From an uncultured Cohaesibacter sp. (lineage in GTDB: Bacteria > Pseudomonadota > Alphaproteobacteria > Rhizobiales > Cohaesibacteraceae), in NCBI RefSeq assembly GCF_963666525.1, contig NZ_OY762905.1:3823501-3887500 (forward strand): DNA of 64,000 bases, written 5' to 3'. The notes under the pieces are model-generated. The model was not told the origin of the DNA. It saw only the letters and a program-made list of their open reading frames with translations, and did no database searches. The translations under genes and the position numbers were made by a program. How positions within the stretch are numbered: position 1 is the first letter of the stretch; the number at the start of each line of letters is the position of its first letter. Shown piece after piece: positions 9,692 to 17,512 of the stretch.

Positions 9692-11374
9692 CTATTTGCG
9701 CGGCAGGGTGATGGTGGCAGCAAGCCCGCCCGATGGCCTGTTCACAAGGGTCACGTCACCGCCATGGCTGCGAATGATCGTTCGCGTGATCGAAAGGCCA
9801 AGCCCGACACCGCCAGTTTCCAGATTGCGCGATCCTTCCACCCGGAAGAAGGGGGTGAACACTTCCTCGAGCTTTTCGGCCGGGATGCCCGGACCATTGT
9901 CGCAGATCCGGATCTCGATGTGGCGCGGGGTGGCGCTGAGGAACAGATCGGCATTGCCGGCATAGCGCAGGGCATTTTCCGTGAGGTTGGTCAGGGCACG
10001 CTTGAGGCTGACCTGCCGGCAGGCAAAGGTCAGGTTGTCCGGGCCATCGAATGTGACATTGCGTCCAAGTTCCTGATAGTCCTCCGCCATGGAAGACAGC
10101 AGCGCTGCCAGATTGACGTCCCGCGTCTCTTCCTTGCTGGCATCCTCGCGGGCGAAGGCCAGAACCGCATCGGTCATCGCCTGCATTTCCTCAAGGGTCG
10201 CCTGAAGCTTTTCTCGCATTTCATCGTCATCGATGAACTCGGTTCTGAGCCGCAGGGTCGTGATCGGCGTCCGAAGGTCATGACTGACGGCAGCCAGCAT
10301 ACGGGTCCGGTCCTGCACGAAGCGCAGCAGTCGCTCCTGCATGGCGTTGAAGGCGCTGATGGTGCCGCGGATCTCAGTTGGTCCCTCCTCCTTGAGCGGG
10401 GCGATCGCCTCGCCACGGCCAAGCTTGCGCGAGGCACTTTCCAGCTCCCGCAAGGGGGCGGTCAGTTTGCGCACGATCAGCACGACTACCAGAATGATCA
10501 GGACAGCAGACACGATAAGCGAAACCAGAAACGGTCGGCCCCATTTTGCAGGCGGCGTAGGCACTTCCGACTGCACGATCAGCCATCGGCCACTGTCCAG
10601 CGGAACGGCTATTTTCATGTCCTGCGTCCAAACCGGACTATGGTCTGCAAAGCGCCGCCACTGGCGTCGGTCATCTACCCGGTTATTGCGACGCCCCAGG
10701 TCGTCTTCATTCATGGACTGCCCATTGCGCATTCCGAGACCTTGGCCCATTCCCTGCCCCATCCCGGGGCCCATCCCCAAGCCCGGCCCCATTCCGTGAC
10801 CTGCGCCCGTACCGAGACCTTGCCCCAAACCTTTGCCCTGACCGTTGCGCAAAGGACCATTGGGGGCCGGTGCAGGCTGCGGTGGAGCCATCATGTTGGG
10901 CATGTCATCTTCGGGGTCGGGTCTGGGTTGAGACAGCAGGAATGGATCATCCGGCAGCTTGCTGAAACGGACGGTATTGTCTGCAAGGCCAGCGCGCCGC
11001 TCCAGCCGGCTGGCAAGGCCAGCCTCGACACTGCCCTCTTCAGGCACGGACAGATCGGTTGAATCCTCCAGATCAAACCGGATGCCCTGTCCTTCTGCCG
11101 CCTTGAGGAAGCGGCCGTGCAATGTCATGTCGGTCTGGTTGAGCACACGCACCACCGAGGCGGTCCGATCGAGGATCTGGCCACGGGTCGCAGTCAAAGT
11201 GATGCTTTTGCGTTCGAAGGCAAACATGATGATCGAGATGATCTGCGCAGCCACCAACGCAAGCATCAGGGCGGCGATCAACTGTCCGGCAAGTGAACGG
11301 GGCCATAGCGTGAAACTGCGCCTGCGCGGGGCATTGGCATTCTGCGTGGCGTCCTGAGACACGGATCGGGTCAA
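9692..11374 (-). CDS. Sensor histidine kinase with a Gly/Met-rich periplasmic segment
   Basis: Membrane sensor kinase of 560 residues. TM1 is about residues 31-53, the periplasmic sensor about 54-280 and TM2 about 281-302. HAMP is about 303-355, the dimerisation box AAVSHDLRTP has phospho-His365, and an HATPase_c domain follows (NLTENALRY, DNGPGIP, GGVGLGLSI). The periplasmic domain contains a low-complexity block at residues 172-222 (10709-10861), rich in Gly, Met and Gln (GMGPGMGQGMGQGLGMRNGQ), which is unusual in a sensor. Its GMGQGMGQG core is also found in the EF-hand protein at 12562. The gene overlaps its response regulator by four bases. The inferred signal is a metal ion or an EF-hand partner. 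Confidence 0.93.
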   Translation of the reverse strand: MTRSVSQDATQNANAPRRRSFTLWPRSLAGQLIAALMLALVAAQIISIIMFAFERKSITLTATRGQILDRTASVVRVLNQTDMTLHGRFLKAAEGQGIRFDLEDSTDLSVPEEGSVEAGLASRLERRAGLADNTVRFSKLPDDPFLLSQPRPDPEDDMPNMMAPPQPAPAPNGPLRNGQGKGLGQGLGTGAGHGMGPGLGMGPGMGQGMGQGLGMRNGQSMNEDDLGRRNNRVDDRRQWRRFADHSPVWTQDMKIAVPLDSGRWLIVQSEVPTPPAKWGRPFLVSLIVSAVLIILVVVLIVRKLTAPLRELESASRKLGRGEAIAPLKEEGPTEIRGTISAFNAMQERLLRFVQDRTRMLAAVSHDLRTPITTLRLRTEFIDDDEMREKLQATLEEMQAMTDAVLAFAREDASKEETRDVNLAALLSSMAEDYQELGRNVTFDGPDNLTFACRQVSLKRALTNLTENALRYAGNADLFLSATPRHIEIRICDNGPGIPAEKLEEVFTPFFRVEGSRNLETGGVGLGLSITRTIIRSHGGDVTLVNRPSGGLAATITLPRK

Positions 11375-12138
11375 ATATCGTTCTCCTCATCGATGTCATC
11401 AAAGGTCGCGTCCTCGACCTTGCCGGTCACCTTGGCCGTGAAGACATAGCCACCTCCACGCACGGTCTTGATCATGCGGGGATTTTTCGGATCCTCCTCG
11501 ATCTTCTTGCGCAGGCGGGAGACCTGATTGTCGATGGAGCGGTCAAAGATCTGGGCCGTTCGGCCTGAAGTCAGATCCAGCAACTGGTCGCGCGACAACA
11601 CCATCGTCGGGCGTTTGAGGAAGGTGACCAGCAGCCGATAGTCGGCGGCACTCAACGGCACGGTAACGCCATCGGGGCTGACCAGCTCGCGCTGATGCAC
11701 ATAGAGGGTCCAGTCGTCAAAGGTCAGCACTTCGGGCTCGTTCGGCTTTTCCGCCTCGCGTGGCATCGACTGACTGCGCCGCAGTACCGACTTGATGCGG
11801 GCCAGAAGTTCGCGCGGATTGAAGGGCTTGGTCAGATAGTCATCTGCACCGATCTCCAGGCCGATGATGCGGTCGGTTTCTTCGCCGAGCGCCGTCAGCA
11901 GGATAACCGGGATATTCTCGTTCTCGCGCACGTAGCGGCACAGGGTAAGGCCATCCTCGCCGGGCATCATGACATCCAGCACGATCAGGTCGATCGCAGC
12001 CGTCTTCAGCATCTGGCGCATCTTCACGCCGCCGTCCGCATCGCTCACCCGGAAGCCATTCTTCGAGAGATACTTCGATAACAGCTCGCGAATGTCACGA
12101 TGATCATCCACCACCAGAATATGTGCAGATTGTTCCAT
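11371..12138 (-). CDS. OmpR-family response regulator
   Basis: DNA-binding partner of the adjacent kinase, 255 residues. The receiver is residues 6-120: acidic pair DD11-12, phospho-acceptor Asp55 in LIVLDVMMPGEDG, conserved Lys in YLTKPFNPREL. A C-terminal winged-helix domain follows (DRSIDNQVSRLRKKIEEDP, MIKTVRGGGYVF). The acidic end VEDATFDDIDEENDI is a small extension. It is first in the two-gene operon, with GGAG 9 bases before the ATG. It is divergent from the EF-hand gene at 12562, which makes the EF-hand genes its likely targets. Confidence 0.95.
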   Translation of the reverse strand: MEQSAHILVVDDHRDIRELLSKYLSKNGFRVSDADGGVKMRQMLKTAAIDLIVLDVMMPGEDGLTLCRYVRENENIPVILLTALGEETDRIIGLEIGADDYLTKPFNPRELLARIKSVLRRSQSMPREAEKPNEPEVLTFDDWTLYVHQRELVSPDGVTVPLSAADYRLLVTFLKRPTMVLSRDQLLDLTSGRTAQIFDRSIDNQVSRLRKKIEEDPKNPRMIKTVRGGGYVFTAKVTGKVEDATFDDIDEENDI

Positions 12139-12316
12139 GGCTGAAATCTCCGTTGCCTTTTTGCTCCCCGATGCGCATTGCGGGGGCCTCTGCCCGGTTG
12201 GGGCTTCTCTCCTTCGACATATCGTCGTGCCGCCATCCTATATCAATTATCAGATAACAGGAAACATGTTGCTGTCCAGAAAAATATACGTGTTTTTTCA
12301 AGCACTAACGAAGGAA

Positions 12317-12358
12317 ATTGTAACCGACTGTATCAATCTGCGAACCAGTTACACAGAG
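12317..12358 (+). promoter_or_regulatory. Predicted response-regulator site upstream of the first EF-hand gene
   Basis: ATTGTAACCGACTGTATCA (12317-12335) carries half-sites GTAAC and GTATC exactly 10 bp apart, as for OmpR-type regulators. ACACAGAG follows at 12351. The same arrangement, 18 of 19 identical in the first part, precedes the paralogous gene at 13840. Binding by the divergent response regulator is inferred. Confidence 0.5.
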
Positions 12359-12520
12359 AGACAATCGGACAGAATTCGACGATGGACCTGCGCCGGATTC
12401 GGCCTATCTTCATGTCATCGGCAGGCGATGAACCAGAGCATGGGACGCCGACCCGAAGAGCAACCGGCCCTGCGAAGTCTACAGGGCTTCATGGATACTG
12501 TAGAACGAACAAGGCTCGAT

Positions 12521-12539
12521 GGCCAATGAGGAATTGGCC
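12521..12539 (+). promoter_or_regulatory. 5'-UTR hairpin with GAGGA loop, first EF-hand gene
   Basis: GGCCAAT-GAGGA-ATTGGCC is a perfect 7-bp stem whose loop is a Shine-Dalgarno-like GAGGA. It ends 22 bases before the ATG, and the true ribosome site AGAGGA (12549-12554) lies outside it. The paralogue has the same hairpin with a compensatory change in the outer pair. Confidence 0.65.
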
Positions 12540-12561
12540 TCTGAGACAAGAGGAAAAACAA

Positions 12562-13605
12562 ATGAAAAACCTGACGAAAATCGCACTGACCGTAGCACTG
12601 ATCAGCGGCGCTTCCGCCATGGCAATGGGCGTTAATTCTGCATCCGCAAAGGGCTGGGGCAACGGTCCGGCAATGGGTGCCGGAATGGGGCCTGCTCAGG
12701 GGCAGCGCATGGATGGTCCTCGTGGCTTCCTTGATCTGAAGGCCCTCGATACCGACAACGACGGCACCCTGACCAAGGAAGAGCTGACAGCTGGTCTGGG
12801 CAAGAAAATTACCGACAACGATACCAACAGCGACAATGCCGTATCCCTTGAGGAGTTCAAGACCGAGTGGATGGCCATGACCAAGGATCGGATGGTTCGC
12901 GCCTTCCAGCGTTTCGACCGTGATGGCGATGGCAAGGTAACCCTTGAAGAATTCAGCGCTCCGGCGAAAGCCCAGTTTGACCGCCTTGATGCCAACAATG
13001 ACGGCAAGATCGACAACACCGACCGCCAGGCACGTCAGGGACAGGGCCCTCGGGGCAATTTCGATCAGCGTGATGGCCGTTGGGGTGGAGGTCCACGGGG
13101 TGGCCAGTTCCAGCAGGGCCAGTTCCAGCAGGGCCAATTCGGACCTCAGGGTGGACCGATGGGTGGCCCCGGCATGATGGGTGGCAAGATGCGTGGGCCA
13201 CATGGTGGTCAGTTCCAGATGGGCCAGTATCCTCAGGGCCAGTTCTCGCAGGGTCAGATGGGGCCACAGTTCGGTGGCCAATTCGGACCTCAGGGTGGAC
13301 CGATGGGTGGTCCCGGCATGATGGGTGGCAAGATGCGCGGGCCGCATGGTGGCCAGTTCCAGATGGGCCAGTACCCTCAGGGCCAGTATCCTCAGGGTCA
13401 GCTCCCTCAGGGCAATTTCGGTCAGCCGATGCCCGGTCAGGGTATGGGACAGGGTATGGGCCAGGGCCAGATGGGGCCGGTTCAGCCAGCTCCTGCACCA
13501 CAGTTGGCGCCTTCCGCCAACACCCCGGCACCAGTTGCCCCTCAGGCACCTGACGCAGCTTCCTTCGAAGCCCCGGTCCTTCCGCCAATCGCCATGGTGG
13601 AATAG
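12562..13605 (+). CDS. Exported four-EF-hand protein with Gly/Met/Gln-rich repeats
   Basis: 347 residues, starting at MKNLTKIALTVALISG, which follows AGAGGA by 7 bases. A signal peptide covers about residues 1-29. There are four 12-residue EF-hand loops: DTDNDGTLTKEE (63-74), DTNSDNAVSLEE (87-98), DRDGDGKVTLEE (119-130) and DANNDGKIDNTD (143-154). A low-complexity tail of about 150 residues rich in Gly, Gln, Met and Pro follows. It has two near-identical 48-residue repeats (144 bp; 13132-13275 and from 13276) containing GPMGGPGMMGGKMRGPHGGQ. A Pro/Ala C-terminus ends the protein. Calcium binding follows from the loops; the Met/His-rich tail may also bind metal. Paralogue of the gene at 14077. 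Confidence 0.85.
   Translation: MKNLTKIALTVALISGASAMAMGVNSASAKGWGNGPAMGAGMGPAQGQRMDGPRGFLDLKALDTDNDGTLTKEELTAGLGKKITDNDTNSDNAVSLEEFKTEWMAMTKDRMVRAFQRFDRDGDGKVTLEEFSAPAKAQFDRLDANNDGKIDNTDRQARQGQGPRGNFDQRDGRWGGGPRGGQFQQGQFQQGQFGPQGGPMGGPGMMGGKMRGPHGGQFQMGQYPQGQFSQGQMGPQFGGQFGPQGGPMGGPGMMGGKMRGPHGGQFQMGQYPQGQYPQGQLPQGNFGQPMPGQGMGQGMGQGQMGPVQPAPAPQLAPSANTPAPVAPQAPDAASFEAPVLPPIAMVE
13132..13412 (+). repeat. 144-bp in-frame tandem repeat inside the EF-hand gene
   Basis: GGCCAATTCGGACCTCAGGG starts at 13132 and again at 13276. The copies differ at a few silent or conservative sites and encode 48 residues each. The second copy grades into shorter PQGQ-type units. Copy number may vary between strains. 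Confidence 0.8.
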
Positions 13606-13741
13606 CACCGGCCGCCAAACCGGCAGATGCATGGCCAGCAGCGCGTCTGCGGCCCAAAAACGATGCGGGTCCAAAACCAGCTGGGAAGGCCCGCCACAAG
13701 CGCTCGATAGAAGCGCCAGATAAAACAGATGTAGCGCGTAG

Positions 13742-13778
13742 CCCCGGTGTCAGTTTTTGGCAGCGGGGTTTTTGTTTT
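13742..13778 (+). terminator. Rho-independent terminator after the first EF-hand gene
   Basis: CCCCGGTGTC, loop AGTTTTT and GGCAGCGGGG pair at 9 of 10 positions and are followed by TTTTTGTTTT. It separates the two EF-hand genes into independent units. Confidence 0.8.
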
Positions 13779-13839
13779 GAGGCTTTTTCCGCCGTTGAGC
13801 AGACATTGCGACAAGGGTGCGGGGGATAACCGGAGATGA

Positions 13840-13879
13840 ATTGTAACCGTCTGTATCAGAGCAAAATGCTGACACAGAG
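13840..13879 (+). promoter_or_regulatory. Predicted response-regulator site upstream of the second EF-hand gene
   Basis: ATTGTAACCGTCTGTATCA (13840-13858) followed by ACACAGAG (13872-13879) repeats the motif at 12317. GTAAC and GTATC are again 10 bp apart. The distance from the motif to the leader hairpin is also similar (194 versus 204 bases). Confidence 0.5.
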
Positions 13880-14033
13880 GGTGACAAAACTCTCCGGAAA
13901 CTCCCGAAAAATGTACTATTCTTGGATCATGATAAAACCATCGACCGAGCTGGCAAAGTGCCGGTCATCCGGTTGCAGGTCGGGCAGGACGAAGAGATTT
14001 GATCCGCCAGGGGACCTGGAAATGGAAAATGGA

Positions 14034-14052
14034 AGCCAATGAGGAATTGGCT
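14034..14052 (+). promoter_or_regulatory. 5'-UTR hairpin with GAGGA loop, second EF-hand gene
   Basis: AGCCAAT-GAGGA-ATTGGCT forms a 7-bp stem. Compared with the first gene the outer G-C pair has become A-T on both sides, a compensatory change, while the loop is unchanged. It ends 24 bases before the ATG; the ribosome site AGAGGA (14063-14068) is downstream. Confidence 0.65.
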
Positions 14053-14076
14053 GCCGCTTGCTAGAGGAACAAAGAG

Positions 14077-14745
14077 ATGAAAACCGCTTCGAAAATTGCA
14101 CTTGCAATCGCATTGGTCGCTGGCGTATCGGCAGCGTCCATTACTCTGAACTCGGCTTCTGCCGGCGGCTGGGGCTATGGTGGCTATGGCTGGAACAATC
14201 AGCAGGACGGTACCTGGATGGGCCGTCGCGGTGGCGGCATGCGTGGCGGCATGATGGGTGGCGGCATGCGCGGTGGCATGATGGGCCCCGGTGGCTACGG
14301 CTACAACCGTGCAGCAGGGCCGGCCTTCGGTGGCGCCATGATGCTGCAGCAGTTTGATGCCAACAAGGACGGCGTCTTGACCAAGGAAGAAGTCGACACA
14401 GGCTTCGCTGCGAAAGTCACCGAAAATGACAAGGACGGTGATAACGCCATCTCTCTTGAGGAGTTCAAGAATGAATGGCTGAAGATGACCCAGAACCGAA
14501 TGGTTCGCGGCTTCCAGCGTCTGGACAGCGACGCCAGTGGCAAGATCACGCCGGAAGAGCTCAAGAGCCATGCCGATGCCATGTTTGCCTTCATGGACAG
14601 CAATGGCGACGGCAAGCTTGATCAGAATGATGGCCCGCGCCGCGGCATGGGATATGGTCCAGGCTTCGGTCCGCGCTTCATGAATGGTCCAGTGCCAGCT
14701 CCGACGCAGCCAGTTCCGGCACCATCAGAGGGGTCTGCTCAGTAA
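14077..14745 (+). CDS. Exported four-EF-hand protein, Gly/Met-rich N-terminal segment
   Basis: 222 residues. A signal peptide (MKTASKIALAIALVAGVSAA) is followed by a Gly/Met/Trp-rich segment (residues 30-90) with repeated GGGMRGGMM units. The four EF-hand loops are DANKDGVLTKEE (94-105), DKDGDNAISLEE (118-129), DSDASGKITPEE (150-161) and DSNGDGKLDQND (174-185). A Pro-rich tail ends the protein. Loop spacing and sequence match the protein at 12562, so the two are tandem paralogues, but the low-complexity part is N-terminal here and C-terminal there. Predicted periplasmic calcium binder; role unknown. Confidence 0.87.
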   Translation: MKTASKIALAIALVAGVSAASITLNSASAGGWGYGGYGWNNQQDGTWMGRRGGGMRGGMMGGGMRGGMMGPGGYGYNRAAGPAFGGAMMLQQFDANKDGVLTKEEVDTGFAAKVTENDKDGDNAISLEEFKNEWLKMTQNRMVRGFQRLDSDASGKITPEELKSHADAMFAFMDSNGDGKLDQNDGPRRGMGYGPGFGPRFMNGPVPAPTQPVPAPSEGSAQ

Positions 14746-14799
14746 TGGCGCACCTGACCTGCGCGGATTGAGACAGGAAACCGTCAGTTCATGCTGAAC

Positions 14800-14837
14800 A
14801 AAAGACCCGCAGCCTCTTTCGAGGCTGCGGGTCTTTT
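14800..14837. terminator. Bidirectional terminator
   Basis: AAAAGACCCGCAGCCTC, loop TTTC, GAGGCTGCGGGTCTTTT: a perfect 17-bp stem with A and T flanks on either side. It serves both the EF-hand gene (+) and the acetyltransferase (-). Confidence 0.9.
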
Positions 14838-14867
14838 CATGTCTTGTGAAACTCGATCGGAGTGACG

Positions 14868-15359
14868 CTACTCTTCGTTCTGCGCTTCGAGGCGATAGCC
14901 GAATTCCCAGCTGTTGGACACATCGCCCAAAAAGCGCACAACTGGCACCTTGGTGAAGCCGATCTTCTCATAGAAGGCATGTCCTTCGAGAAAACGGGTG
15001 TCGCTCCAGAGGCGAATGGCATTGCCCTCGCGGCTATCCACCAGATCCGTGGCCAGATTGAACATCGACCAGGCCAGTCCCTCTCCACGGGCCTTGCGGG
15101 CCACATAGACCGTGTGCAGCTCGAACAGGCCCGGTGTCAGCGATTCCGACACGGCAAGGCAACCGACGATTTCGCCGTCCTGTTCTGCCACCCACATTTC
15201 GCCCCCGATGGCAGCGTAGTAGCTGGCAGGGTGTGCGAGTTCGGGATACTCGTCAGAAACAAAATGGCAATTCTCATAATCGGCGAAGATATCTGTGATC
15301 AGTTTGCTGATTGCCGGGCCATCTGTGTCAGCGGCGGGACGAATGAGGGCGTAGCTCAT
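14868..15359 (-). CDS. GNAT-family N-acetyltransferase
   Basis: 163-residue acetyltransferase starting at MSYALIRPAADTDGPAI (15359), preceded by AAGAAG; two in-frame upstream ATGs are less likely. The motif A region is LHTVYVARKARGEGLAWSMFNLA with the acetyl-CoA loop RKARGEGLA, and the end FYEKIGFTKVPVVRFLG is typical. Substrate unknown. It is transcribed toward the bidirectional terminator at 14800. Confidence 0.85.
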   Translation of the reverse strand: MSYALIRPAADTDGPAISKLITDIFADYENCHFVSDEYPELAHPASYYAAIGGEMWVAEQDGEIVGCLAVSESLTPGLFELHTVYVARKARGEGLAWSMFNLATDLVDSREGNAIRLWSDTRFLEGHAFYEKIGFTKVPVVRFLGDVSNSWEFGYRLEAQNEE

Positions 15360-15445
15360 GGGCATCTTCTTTCGGTCATGACTGAGCATGAGCGCCGACC
15401 ATGGGTTCGCGCTCGGTATTCTGGAGTAACGGAAAGGCCGCCCGA

Positions 15446-15766
15446 TCAGCGATAAATGGCGATTCCGATACCATTGCGGCGCGCCTGATCGACGATTTCT
15501 GCAAGCGCAGGATCCTGCACATCGGGACCGGCCCGAAGCACACGGGAAACGGTGATGAAATTATATCCCGCCTTGATCAGTACCTGCTTGGCGGTTTCCC
15601 GCGCAAAGCCGGCGTGTTCACTGTCGATGGCGACAATGAAGTTGCGGCGCTGCGGTTGCGTTTGCGGTGGCTTGGGGGCTTCGCTGGCCCTACCCTGAAC
15701 ACAGAAAATCATGCACTTGTCTCTCTCGTACCCGATAGTCCCGACTCTTAAAGGCGTTGGGCTCAT
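15446..15766 (-). CDS. Hypothetical protein, 106 residues
   Basis: I do not recognise a family. The C-terminal two thirds (RRNFIVAIDSEHAGFARETA, then AKQVLIKAGYNFITVSRVLR and EIVDQARRNGIGIAIYR) looks like a small alpha/beta domain. The N-terminal 35 residues are Pro/Gln-rich and the start is uncertain. The frame is consistent with real coding, and there is no signal peptide or membrane segment. It lies 86 bases upstream of the acetyltransferase on the same strand, so co-transcription is possible. Confidence 0.5.
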   Translation of the reverse strand: MSPTPLRVGTIGYERDKCMIFCVQGRASEAPKPPQTQPQRRNFIVAIDSEHAGFARETAKQVLIKAGYNFITVSRVLRAGPDVQDPALAEIVDQARRNGIGIAIYR

Positions 15767-16018
15767 CTGTCGAGATGTTATCGCTCATTATGAAACAGAA
15801 GACGGGGATGACACCGTATGAGGGTCAATCAATGGGCAAATCTGTCTGAAATCGAACAGAAATACCCGGCAATAGCACATCATCGGTCTGCGCGGGCGGC
15901 GGAAGATGGCAATCGGCAAGGGGACGCTGCCGGGGGCAGGTCGTGAATCACCTAGTCATGGATCGTCCGCCTGCTGATGCGATCGGCAATTCCTGTCATC
16001 CGGCGGCGGGAGAGGGCT
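15767..16018. other. Intergenic region past the sigma-54 activator gene
   Basis: Should carry the minus-strand promoter of the 106-residue hypothetical gene and the 3' end of the activator unit. No clear hairpin with a T tract and no other gene seen. Confidence 0.3.
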
Positions 16019-17512
16019 TCAGGCGGGTTCCTTCTGGGCCCAGCTCATGCGTTTGCGATAGATTGTCGAGGGGCTGATTTCCAGCGCAGCTGCTGCGCGG
16101 GAGATGTTGCCATCGAAATGGCTGAGGGCACCTTCGATAATCTGCTTTTCCTGTTGCCAGAAAGGCTGGATCGCATCGGACATCGCAGCACCCATCTGGC
16201 GCAGATCTCGGATGGCGCGGTTGAGGTCCCGCTCGAAGCTTTCGTCCGAATGCAACAGGTCCGGCAGATGATCCGGCTCGACCACCGTGCCGTCATACAT
16301 CACGGTCAGGCGGCGAATGGCGTTCTGCAGCTGGCGCACGTTGCCCGGCCAGCGATAGGCTTCCAGCATGTGCTCGGCTTCAGTGCTGAAAATGCGGAAA
16401 CTCTTGCCTTCCTCATGCGCATATTGGTTGAGGAAGCTCTTGGCCAGCGGCACGATGTCGCCAGAGCGGTCGCGCAGCGGCGGCAGATGGATCGGCAGTA
16501 CATGCATGCGATAGAACAGGTCTTCACGGAACCGGCCGGCCCGCACTTCCTCAAGCGGATCGCGGTTGGTTGCGGCGATGAAGCGGATGTTGAGGGAAAT
16601 TTCCTGACTGCCACCAACACGGCGCAGGCTGCCGGTCTGGATGAGGCGAAGCAGCTTGGCCTGAAGATCGAGCGGCATTTCGCCAATCTCGTCAAGGAAC
16701 AGCGTACCGCCGTCGGCCAATTCTGCCGCCCCCTTGCGGTCATCATTGGCGCCGGTGAACGCGCCACGCATATGGCCGAAAACTTCCGATTCCATCAGAT
16801 CCGCAGGAATGGCACTGCAGTTGATGGCAATGAACGGGCCGGAACTGCGAGACGAACGGGCATGCAATGCCTGGGCGCAGACTTCCTTGCCAGTGCCCGA
16901 CTCTCCGGTGATGAACACGGGAGCCTTTGATCCGGCGATCCGCATGATCTGGTCATAGACCCCGTGCATGGCCGGGGACTTGCCGATGAAGCCCTCGAAA
17001 TCGCGCATGACCTCGAAATCGGATGACTGGTCCGGCGCACGGGACGCGCCCATGCCATTGACTGTCGAGGAGGCCGTCGGGCGGGACGAGAGAATTATGT
17101 CGCTGCGCGGGGCCGGGCGGTGATGGGCGATCATTTCACTCATCCGGCTGCTCAGCGCTTCGGCCGATACCGGCCGGGCGATGAAATCATGGGCACCAGC
17201 CTGCATCGAGGCAACAGCGCGCGACACCGAGCCATTTTCGCTCAGAGCCAGAAGCAGCATGTTTGGGTGGCGGCTGGCAAGACGGGAGAGGACCTTTAGT
17301 TCTTCCTCATCTTCAAACGTGATGAGGGCGCAAGCCGGTTCCATGAGGAAACTGGCCGGGGCTTTGTCGTCAAACATCTGAATGTCGCATGGCTGCTTGA
17401 GCTTGTCTTCAAGCAGTCCCGTCAATTGATCATTGATCATGCGGCGAAATGCTGGATCAGAACTAACGACTGCGATGCGGACGGAATTGAGATCCGCAGG
17501 TCCTGATGACAT
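16019..17512 (-). CDS. Sigma-54-dependent transcription activator with degenerate receiver domain
   Basis: 497 residues from MSSGPADLNSVRIAVV (17512); the longer frame to 17839 adds 109 residues with no support. N-terminal receiver-like domain (about 8-125), AAA+ domain (about 172-410) with Walker A GESGTGKE and the sigma-54 contact loop GAFTGA (250-255), and a Fis-type helix-turn-helix at the end (NISRAAAALEISPSTIYRKR). The receiver lacks the phospho-Asp: beta-3 reads ALITFEDEEE where D is expected. The conserved Lys is Arg113 (FIARPVS). Phosphorylation control is therefore unlikely; a bound ligand or protein partner is the alternative, as proposed for VpsR-like proteins. Targets unknown. 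Confidence 0.9.
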   Translation of the reverse strand: MSSGPADLNSVRIAVVSSDPAFRRMINDQLTGLLEDKLKQPCDIQMFDDKAPASFLMEPACALITFEDEEELKVLSRLASRHPNMLLLALSENGSVSRAVASMQAGAHDFIARPVSAEALSSRMSEMIAHHRPAPRSDIILSSRPTASSTVNGMGASRAPDQSSDFEVMRDFEGFIGKSPAMHGVYDQIMRIAGSKAPVFITGESGTGKEVCAQALHARSSRSSGPFIAINCSAIPADLMESEVFGHMRGAFTGANDDRKGAAELADGGTLFLDEIGEMPLDLQAKLLRLIQTGSLRRVGGSQEISLNIRFIAATNRDPLEEVRAGRFREDLFYRMHVLPIHLPPLRDRSGDIVPLAKSFLNQYAHEEGKSFRIFSTEAEHMLEAYRWPGNVRQLQNAIRRLTVMYDGTVVEPDHLPDLLHSDESFERDLNRAIRDLRQMGAAMSDAIQPFWQQEKQIIEGALSHFDGNISRAAAALEISPSTIYRKRMSWAQKEPA

